A stretch of 5,018 nucleotides of DNA from Thiohalobacter sp. (lineage in GTDB: Bacteria > Pseudomonadota > Gammaproteobacteria > DSM-19610): the NCBI GenBank assembly GCA_027080445.1, contig JALWRY010000280.1, forward strand, positions 1 to 5,018, written 5' to 3'. The notes beneath the pieces were generated by a model. The model saw only the letters and a program-made list of their open reading frames with translations. It ran no database searches and was not told where the DNA came from. The number at the start of each line of letters is the position of its first letter. Positions within the stretch are counted from its first letter, which is position 1. This document shows positions 1 through 3,648 of the stretch, in pieces. Position numbers and translations under genes: made by a program.

Positions 1-1
1 G

Positions 2-667
2 GATCGTGTTACCTTTGAGGAAATGCTGGAAATGGCCAGCCTGGGTTCAAAAGTGCTGCAAATCCGTGCTGTGGAGTTCGCGGGCAAGTACAATGTTCCC
101 CTGCGGGTACTGTCCAGTTTTGAGCCAGGCAACGGAACGCTGATTACCTACGAGGAAGAAGGAATGGAACAGGCAGTCATCTCCGGTATCGCATTCAACC
201 GCGATGAAGCAAAACTCACCGTACTGGGTGTGCCGGATCAGCCGGGTATTGCGCATTTGATTGTCGGGCCGGTGGCGGATGCCAATATCGAGGTCGATAT
301 GATCGTCCAGAACATGGCGGCCGACGGCAAGACCACGGATTTCACCTTCACCATCCACCGCAACGACTATTCGCGTGCGATGGAAATTCTCAACAGCGTG
401 GCGAAGGAACTGGGCGCCAGCGAAGTCTCGGGCGACGAAAAGATCGTCAAGATCTCTCTGGTGGGCGTGGGAATGCGTTCGCACGCCGGTATTGCATCGA
501 CCATGTTCGAGACGCTGGCGAAAGAAGGGATTAATATAAGGATGATTTCCACATCCGAGATCAAGGTTTCGGTGGTGGTTGACGAGAAGTACCTTGAGTT
601 GGGCGTGCGTGCGCTACACGAGGCATTCGATCTCAAACAGCAGAATGCAGGCAACCAGGTCTCCTGA
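2..667 (+). CDS. lysC: Aspartate kinase, C-terminal half with two ACT domains (5' end outside window)
   Basis: Aspartokinase phosphorylates L-aspartate, the first step towards lysine, threonine, methionine and diaminopimelate, in the cytoplasm. The reading frame is already open at base 2 (DRVTFEEMLEMASLGSKVLQ), so the ATG at 23 is internal and the gene is cut by the window edge, not truncated in the genome. About 221 codons are visible of a family usually near 400-415 residues. The visible part starts at the end of the kinase domain (EMASLGSKVLQIRAVEFA, typical of the monofunctional LysC type). It continues with a first ACT domain from about base 176 (GVPDQPGIAHLIVGPVADA) and a second from about base 443 (SLVGVGMRSHAGIASTMFE, then INIRMISTSEIKVS). 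These domains bind the feedback inhibitors lysine and/or threonine. It stops at TGA 665-667. No convincing terminator follows. csrA lies 167 bp downstream in the same direction, a linkage seen in many gammaproteobacteria. Confidence 0.96.
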   Translation, partial: DRVTFEEMLEMASLGSKVLQIRAVEFAGKYNVPLRVLSSFEPGNGTLITYEEEGMEQAVISGIAFNRDEAKLTVLGVPDQPGIAHLIVGPVADANIEVDMIVQNMAADGKTTDFTFTIHRNDYSRAMEILNSVAKELGASEVSGDEKIVKISLVGVGMRSHAGIASTMFETLAKEGINIRMISTSEIKVSVVVDEKYLELGVRALHEAFDLKQQNAGNQVS

Positions 668-834
668 CGACCGCTACGGCGGAATAATAATATCCAAGAA
701 AAACAAAAAGCTGAGGTTTGGTTTTAGTTTTAATGGGGGTGGCCGACATTAGCTGTACGTTGGTCATCTTAATGATTATGTGCCGGCCATATGATTGGGG
801 CCGGAAGAAGAAGCAGGTCAAGGAGACACTAGGA
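668..834 (+). promoter_or_regulatory. csrA leader with small hairpin and GGA motifs
   Basis: This is the lysC-csrA gap. Only a very short dyad (CCGC-TACG-GCGG, about 671-682) lies near the lysC stop, so I see no clear terminator. A perfect 6-bp dyad, CCGGCC at 783-788 with GGCCGG at 799-804, sits upstream of the csrA ribosome binding site. GGA triplets, the core of CsrA binding sites, occur at 803-805 (3' edge of the hairpin), 822-824 (inside the AAGGAG Shine-Dalgarno at 820-825) and 832-834 (touching the ATG). In E. coli, CsrA represses its own translation through sites in this position, and the same is inferred here. I could not identify a convincing sigma-70 promoter. Confidence 0.45.
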
Positions 835-1047
835 ATGTTAATACTTACGCGACGGGTCGGTGAAACCCTCATGATCGGCGATGAAGTCACCGTGACTGTG
901 CTGGGTGTGAAGGGTAACCAGGTCCGCATTGGCGTCAATGCACCCAAAGAAGTAGCGGTGCATCGCGAAGAAATCTACGAACGTATCAAGCGTGAACAGG
1001 ATGCATCGACTGCCGAACCCTCGGAAACCATCGATAACGATGTTTGA
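835..1047 (+). CDS. csrA: Carbon storage regulator CsrA (RsmA), mRNA-binding regulator
   Basis: CsrA is a small dimeric RNA-binding protein. It binds GGA motifs in mRNA leaders and controls translation and stability of transcripts for carbon storage, motility and biofilm formation, and it is titrated by CsrB/RsmZ-type small RNAs. The product is 70 residues. It begins MLILTRRVGETLMIGDEV and continues with VLGVKGNQVRIGVNAPKEV, nearly identical to the enterobacterial protein. Two elements known to contact RNA are present: the N-terminal LILTRR strand and R44 in VHREEIYERI. Beyond about residue 55 the tail is acidic and slightly longer than the 61-residue E. coli protein (ends ETIDNDV). The start at 835 is fixed by the conserved N-terminus and by AAGGAG at 820-825, nine bases upstream. 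The frame stays open back to 718, but that extension is not CsrA-like. Stop TGA is at 1045-1047. Confidence 0.98.
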   Translation: MLILTRRVGETLMIGDEVTVTVLGVKGNQVRIGVNAPKEVAVHREEIYERIKREQDASTAEPSETIDNDV

Positions 1048-1048
1048 C

Positions 1049-1083
1049 TTTACCTCTCCAGTCGACGCCGGTATCCTACCGGC
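1049..1083 (+). promoter_or_regulatory. Candidate promoter of tRNA-Ser, overlapping a perfect 7-bp dyad
   Basis: TTTACC (1049-1054) and TATCCT (1072-1077) are 17 bp apart and resemble sigma-70 -35 and -10 boxes (4 of 6 each). A GC-rich discriminator follows, and the tRNA 5' end is at 1090. The -10 lies inside a perfect inverted repeat, GCCGGTA (1067-1073), loop TCC, TACCGGC (1077-1083). The dyad has no T-run after it, so it is not a normal terminator for csrA. Read-through from csrA into the tRNA is also possible. Confidence 0.4.
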
Positions 1084-1089
1084 CCTAAT

Positions 1090-1180
1090 GGAGAGGTGGC
1101 CGAGCGGCTGAAGGCGCTCCCCTGCTAAGGGAGTATGGGTTAAAAGCCCATCGAGGGTTCGAATCCCTCCCTCTCCGCCA
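1090..1180 (+). tRNA. tRNA-Ser(GCU)
   Basis: The full cloverleaf can be read. The acceptor stem is GGAGAGG (1090-1096) with CCTCTCC (1170-1176), followed by discriminator G and an encoded CCA (1178-1180). The anticodon stem is CTCCC/GGGAG with loop CTGCTAA, giving anticodon GCT at 1124-1126, which reads AGC and AGU serine codons. A long variable arm (TGGGT...GCCCA region, about 1135-1151) marks a class II tRNA as expected for serine. The T arm contains GGTTCGAATCC. The gene lies 42 bp after csrA, as serV does in E. coli, and is followed at once by a terminator. Confidence 0.97.
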
Positions 1181-1186
1181 GACAGC

Positions 1187-1213
1187 AAAAGATCCCGAAA
1201 GGGATCTTTTTTT
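1187..1213 (+). terminator. Intrinsic terminator after tRNA-Ser
   Basis: A perfect 10-bp stem, AAAAGATCCC (1187-1196), tetraloop GAAA (1197-1200), GGGATCTTTT (1201-1210), runs straight into TTT. It starts six bases after the tRNA CCA and is a textbook Rho-independent terminator. It separates the tRNA-Ser transcript from the tRNA-Arg gene. The A-rich 5' arm may give some activity on the minus strand too. Confidence 0.93.
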
Positions 1214-1235
1214 GTTTGCAAGGTAACGATTGTTC

Positions 1236-1264
1236 TTGAATTTCAGCGCGCGCTTATGGATAAT
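1236..1264 (+). promoter_or_regulatory. Promoter of tRNA-Arg
   Basis: TTGAAT (1236-1241) and GATAAT (1259-1264) are separated by exactly 17 bp (4/6 and 5/6 to the sigma-70 consensus). The bases after the -10 are GC-rich (CTCGCGC), like the discriminators of stringently controlled stable-RNA promoters. Predicted transcription start is near 1271, about 7 bases before the mature tRNA 5' end. The preceding terminator makes an independent promoter necessary. Confidence 0.65.
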
Positions 1265-1277
1265 CTCGCGCTTCCAC

Positions 1278-1354
1278 GCGCCCGTAGCTCAGCTGGATAG
1301 AGTACCTGGCTACGAACCAGGCGGTCGGGAGTTCGAATCTCTCCGGGCGCGCCA
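1278..1354 (+). tRNA. tRNA-Arg(ACG), integration target
   Basis: This is a complete 77-base tRNA with encoded CCA. The acceptor stem is GCGCCCG (1278-1284) with CGGGCGC (1344-1350), then discriminator G1351. The D arm contains AGCTCAGCTGGATAGAG. The anticodon stem is CCTGG/CCAGG with loop CTACGAA, giving anticodon ACG at 1312-1314 (inosine-modified, reads CGU/CGC/CGA). The T stem is GGGAG (1327-1331) with CTCTC (1339-1343), including one G-T wobble, around loop TTCGAAT. Bases 1310-1354 are repeated at 3303-3347, so the 3' half from the anticodon loop onward is the attachment core of an integrated element and may itself be element-derived. The gene is intact and should be functional. Confidence 0.97.
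1310..1354 (+). repeat. attL-like direct repeat (3' end of tRNA-Arg)
   Basis: This is the left copy of the 45-bp direct repeat. It forms the anticodon loop to CCA of the intact tRNA-Arg. Relative to the right copy it differs at 1329, 1330, 1340 and 1341, all in the T stem. Confidence 0.82.
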
Positions 1355-1371
1355 AATTACACCTCTATATC

Positions 1372-1402
1372 AAGCGGTTGCAACGTCTACCGTAACCGCC
1401 TT
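1372..1402. repeat. Imperfect dyad just inside the left end of the element
   Basis: GCGGTT (about 1374-1379) is complementary to AACCGC (about 1394-1399), which is followed by CTTTT. An 8-bp palindrome, GTTGCAAC, overlaps the first arm. It lies 20 bp after the tRNA CCA and about 70 bp past the 3' end of fic. It could be an att arm structure or a weak terminator. Nothing else is recognisable in 1355-1468. Confidence 0.3.
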
Positions 1403-1468
1403 TTGCTTCAACAACACCAGTGCGGGACTTTTGCGGCGCACACCTTGTTTGCAGTCTCATGCTGCCGG

Positions 1469-3019
1469 TCAGGGTAAGCTTGGCCCCGGTTTTCCTTCAA
1501 GGCCGGCTCTGACCAGCGCAGCAAGAAAGTCAGTGAAAGGCGCAATATCCTCAGCGGTGCTGGCGGCTTCGAGTGTTTTCATATAGGCATCGCGTTTTTC
1601 TACAGGAATGACCGTCCACGGATAGCCACCGGCGGCTAGCATGACATTCATTAAAAACCGTCCCATGCGTCCATTGCCATCCATATAAGGGTGGATATAC
1701 ACAAACATGAAATGTCCCAGTACAACCCGAACAGCCGGGTTATCTTCATCCTTGATCAGATCAAAAAGCGCGGGCATGAGATCACGTACCGCTTCCCGGT
1801 TTGGTGGTGTGTGCAGGGAGTGGCGGATATATACCTGATCATTACGGTAGCCTGCAAGGTCAGCCGGTTGCAAAATGCCCGCGGTAACACTGGGCGCAAA
1901 CAGTTCCCGGTACCAGGCGCCATGATCATGATCGACAACGCTGCCAGGGTTCTCGTGCTTGAGAACCTTTGTGACGCTTTCTTTGACGGCCTGGAAGGCC
2001 TGATAATAGCCGCGTGCTGCCATTGCGTCGCGCTGTTTCCGATCCTCTTCATTATTATCCGGATTCCAGTCCTGACTGCGCACGCGCTCAATCAATTCAG
2101 CGCTGACGCGATAGCCCTCAATGGACAAGGAGTGATAGGCATCCGTGACATAAACATCGTCAACCTGTTGCAGGTATGCCTTGTTGTCTTCAGGAATCCC
2201 CGGTGCTTTCGGGAAGCGCGCTATGACTGTCTCACGCATCGCGTGCCACATCAGGTGGATACGGTTAACGTAAGGCGAGCGTTCTCTGCCTGATAGAATA
2301 ACAGGCAGTTTTGTTTCAAACGGATCAGATTCCCGCACGTCATAATCGGCGGCGCGCATCGTCTTCATAATATCGTCTGCAATACGATCACGGCCAATAT
2401 TGCGAAAGGCACCAGCCAGCCGGCCGGCAATCGTGGTATGGCCGCCTTCAAGGAGCTTTGCAAGGATTTCAGAGGCATCAGAAATCATAGACAGTGCAGC
2501 ACGAATATCAGTTGGATGTTGCTGAAATAATCTGGGCGTACAATCAATCAGGGCTGGCACCAGGGCGTACAGATTGAGGCCATTTTTTATTTCTATGTCC
2601 CGCTTATCCGGCATGTTGTACCGGACCGTCAGAAGTGAGGTGTTGTGTGGAAGCGCTATGATCTTGTTATCGCCCTTTGGGCAGCGGACCAATAGCTGGC
2701 GCGGTACAGTACGGTTCCCGGCGTGCAACAGCAGGGACTGCTCCGGTGACAGGCACCAGTCGGTGCCGAAACGTTCATGTAAATACGAGCTGCAGAAATC
2801 CCAGAATGAGGCGTACCAGGCGGTACTCTCACCGGCTACCTCGTCAGGGCGGGAAGGGATGTACCACCCCTTCATGATGGGTTGCAGAAAGCCGTTCTTA
2901 ACAAGACGTTCCCGGTCGGTACGCTCCAGGTCGCTTGAGCGGATAGCGACCACGCCGCGATCCTGAAGCGCTTTCAAGGCTTCCAGAGATCGGGCCAGTT
3001 TTTCTGAGGGCGTTGCCAT
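1469..3019 (-). CDS. Fic-domain protein with N-terminal AbiEi-like winged helix
   Basis: Fic enzymes transfer AMP (or another phosphate-containing group) to hydroxyl side chains of target proteins. This 516-residue protein has the complete core motif HPYMDGNGRMGR at 443-454, with catalytic His443, the anion-binding GNG and the arginine of the final GR. A flap-like segment, YRNDQVYIRHSLHTPP, is at 391-406. An in-cis inhibitory motif of the [S/T]xxxE[G/N] type is at 297-302 (SLSIEG, Glu301), N-terminal to the core, which makes it a class II Fic. Residues 11-55 (LKALQDRGVV...KNGFLQPIMKGWYIP) look like the winged-helix start of AbiEi-type antitoxins, and 56-230 has AbiEi-like features (SPEQSLLLHAGN), less certain. 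There is no signal peptide or membrane segment. Start ATG (3017-3019) is chosen as first in frame; the Shine-Dalgarno is weak (TAGAG). It is the sole gene between the tRNA repeats. The molecular target cannot be read from the sequence. Confidence 0.93.
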   Translation of the reverse strand: MATPSEKLARSLEALKALQDRGVVAIRSSDLERTDRERLVKNGFLQPIMKGWYIPSRPDEVAGESTAWYASFWDFCSSYLHERFGTDWCLSPEQSLLLHAGNRTVPRQLLVRCPKGDNKIIALPHNTSLLTVRYNMPDKRDIEIKNGLNLYALVPALIDCTPRLFQQHPTDIRAALSMISDASEILAKLLEGGHTTIAGRLAGAFRNIGRDRIADDIMKTMRAADYDVRESDPFETKLPVILSGRERSPYVNRIHLMWHAMRETVIARFPKAPGIPEDNKAYLQQVDDVYVTDAYHSLSIEGYRVSAELIERVRSQDWNPDNNEEDRKQRDAMAARGYYQAFQAVKESVTKVLKHENPGSVVDHDHGAWYRELFAPSVTAGILQPADLAGYRNDQVYIRHSLHTPPNREAVRDLMPALFDLIKDEDNPAVRVVLGHFMFVYIHPYMDGNGRMGRFLMNVMLAAGGYPWTVIPVEKRDAYMKTLEAASTAEDIAPFTDFLAALVRAGLEGKPGPSLP

Positions 3020-3045
3020 GCTCTACACGCTTTTCATCGGTTTTT

Positions 3046-3141
3046 ACGTTGAACTTACCCCAGGGTATTGGGCTGTATTAAAACCAGGTTATTAAGTTGT
3101 ATCATTACTAGGTTATTGTGTCGATCGAAATATAGGTTATT
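3046..3141 (-). repeat. Four direct repeats with exact 24-bp period over the fic promoter
   Basis: In fic orientation the units are 3141-3118, 3117-3094, 3093-3070 and 3069-3046. Each begins AATAACCT (the last is AATACCCT) and has C(A/G)(A/G)C at unit positions 19-22, giving AATAACCT-N10-CRRC. The two middle units share 17 of 24 bases. On the plus strand the AGGTTATT octamers start at 3086, 3110 and 3134, with AGGGTATT at 3062. A weaker fifth unit (AAAAACCG, 3045-3038) may extend the array to just before the fic start codon. The spacing and coverage of the promoter suggest operator or iteron-type protein binding, perhaps by the AbiEi-like domain of the Fic protein itself. The binding protein is an inference. 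Confidence 0.8.
3096..3124 (-). promoter_or_regulatory. Candidate fic promoter inside the 24-bp repeats
   Basis: On the minus strand, TCGACA (3124-3119, 5/6 to TTGACA) and TACAAC (3101-3096, 4/6 to TATAAT) are 17 bp apart. One conserved octamer lies in the spacer, one upstream of the -35 and one just downstream of the -10, so a protein bound to the repeats would block RNA polymerase. Predicted start is near 3089, giving a leader of about 70 bases. Confidence 0.4.
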
Positions 3142-3174
3142 CCGCGAAATCCTTCGTGGCACAGCACACTACAG

Positions 3175-3246
3175 TTCCCAATAAATGTACCCCACTTACG
3201 GCTAAATAAGTTCATTTAGGGCCATTTAGAGCAAATTTGTTGGGAA
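3175..3246. repeat. Inverted repeat enclosing tandem decamers near the right element end
   Basis: TTCCCAATAAAT (3175-3186) is complementary to ATTTGTTGGGAA (3235-3246) at 11 of 12 positions. Inside it are two adjacent decamers, CATTTAGGGC (3213-3222) and CATTTAGAGC (3223-3232), plus CTAAAT (3202-3207) in inverse orientation. An IHF-like sequence, TATCAA-N4-ATG (3271-3283, one mismatch to WATCAANNNNTTR), follows. Such arm repeats and IHF sites are usual beside integrase attachment cores, and the tRNA repeat begins at 3303. The assignment as att arm DNA is inference. Confidence 0.4.
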
Positions 3247-3302
3247 TTAAAATCTAGTAAAATCCATTATTATCAAATAGATGCATGATCCAGGCGGTGT
3301 GT

Positions 3303-3347
3303 CTACGAACCAGGCGGTCGGAGGTTCGAATCCTTCCGGGCGCGCCA
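3303..3347 (+). repeat. attR-like displaced 3' end of tRNA-Arg
   Basis: This 45-base copy of the tRNA-Arg 3' part runs from CTACGAACC (anticodon loop) to CCA. It lacks the acceptor 5' strand, D arm and 5' anticodon stem, so it is not a functional tRNA. Its four differences from the intact gene are two compensatory base-pair exchanges in the T stem: A3322-T3334 replaces G-C, and G3323-C3333 replaces A-T. This T stem (GGAGG) resembles that of E. coli tRNA-Arg(ACG). A second CCAGGCGGT at 3290-3298 precedes it by 20 bp. Confidence 0.88.
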
Positions 3348-3456
3348 TTTCTATTAAAATCAGTAACATAGAGGCGGTATTAGGCGCTTTTCTACTCGAT
3401 GCTGCCCGGTTTCGGATTATCCGCGTTCATTCTAAATCAATAAGTTATCTTCAAAC

Positions 3457-3485
3457 TAGAGTGCCTGGTTAGAAACCAGGCTGTC
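3457..3485 (+). repeat. Degenerate third copy of the tRNA-Arg anticodon arm
   Basis: Bases 3457-3485 match tRNA-Arg 1298-1326 at 24 of 29 positions without gaps (TAGAGT, CCTGG, AACCAGGC and GTC are shared). The copy is also a perfect 8-bp dyad, GCCTGGTT-AGA-AACCAGGC (3463-3481). It may be a decayed or alternative attachment core. Because a stem is involved, part of the match could be coincidence. Confidence 0.4.
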
Positions 3486-3504
3486 TATCATCGTGATGCC
3501 TGGA

Positions 3505-3540
3505 TTTTGAAAGAAATCTATAGGTTGATTTCTTTCAAAA
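3505..3540. repeat. Perfect 14-bp inverted repeat
   Basis: TTTTGAAAGAAATC (3505-3518) and GATTTCTTTCAAAA (3527-3540) are exact reverse complements around an 8-base loop. The stem is AT-rich and has no following T-run on either strand, so it is not a standard terminator. It lies about 110 bp upstream of the ATPase gene and could be an operator, a recombination site or a mobile-element end. Confidence 0.75.
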
Positions 3541-3582
3541 ATACCATGCATTACGCACTCGCGTCAGAACGCCCACAATAAG

Positions 3583-3615
3583 GCCAGGTACTTCCTGAAA
3601 ACCCTGAAGTCTGGC
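3583..3615. repeat. Interrupted 10-bp dyad upstream of the ATPase gene
   Basis: GCCAG (3583-3587) and ACTTC (3590-3594) pair with GAAGT (3606-3610) and CTGGC (3611-3615), giving ten base pairs with a two-base bulge (GT) and an 11-base loop. It ends 33 bp before the start codon at 3649, so it overlaps or abuts the likely promoter and could be an operator. No T-run follows. Confidence 0.4.
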
Positions 3616-3648
3616 AATGCTTGCTGCTTCAGAGTACACTTCTGAGCT

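Larger units (their letters stand above)
1310..3347. mobile_element. Small tRNA-Arg-anchored integrated element carrying only a Fic gene, no integrase
   Basis: The 45-bp direct repeats at 1310-1354 and 3303-3347 (41/45 identical) bound this stretch. Identity starts exactly at the first base of the anticodon loop and ends exactly at CCA, as expected for tyrosine-recombinase integration into a tRNA gene that leaves the target tRNA whole. The interior (about 1.95 kb) holds the minus-strand fic gene and an AT-rich 280-bp flank. No integrase, excisionase, transposase or replication gene is visible. The element may be a remnant that lost its integrase by deletion or a non-autonomous element moved by a helper integrase. 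The boundary calls are seen; the mechanism is inferred. Confidence 0.72.
3348..3648. other. Gene-free accessory spacer between displaced tRNA end and ATPase gene
   Basis: I see no supportable gene in these 301 bases. They hold three inverted repeats, listed separately at 3457-3485, 3505-3540 and 3583-3615. Short open stretches exist but lack start signals or recognisable protein. No integrase or transposase fragment could be recognised. Confidence 0.6.

Noticed and set aside
718..834. N-terminal extension of the csrA reading frame starting at ATG 718
   Set aside because: CsrA proteins start at MLILTRR. The strong Shine-Dalgarno is directly before 835, and the extension holds the leader hairpin.
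838..1221. Minus-strand 127-codon frame containing GGEGGIRTLDGLL
   Set aside because: This phrase is the well-known spurious translation of the antisense of a tRNA-Ser gene. The rest is antisense to csrA.
1230..1586. Plus-strand 118-codon frame with PVAQLDRVPGYEPGGREFESLRAR
   Set aside because: This is the familiar false protein from reading through a tRNA gene. The remainder is antisense to the 3' end of fic.
1691..2293. 200-codon plus-strand frame inside fic
   Set aside because: It is antisense to a clear Fic protein, has no family resemblance and no convincing ribosome site.
3023..3037. Four-codon upstream frame (MKSV) ending three bases before the fic ATG
   Set aside because: It has no Shine-Dalgarno and is short enough to occur by chance. 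It is only worth remembering if fic proves to be translationally controlled.
3046..3141. CRISPR array as an explanation for the 24-bp repeats
   Set aside because: The period equals the whole unit, with only about 8 bases strictly conserved and no repeat/spacer structure or cas genes.
3375..3413. Minus-strand 12-codon frame MNADNPKPGSIE before the displaced tRNA end
   Set aside because: It is too short, lacks a ribosome site and cannot be tied to any family.
3281..3472. 63-codon plus-strand frame over the displaced tRNA end (NQAVGGSNPSGRA)
   Set aside because: The protein-like part is translated tRNA sequence, a common annotation artefact. The rest has no recognisable features.
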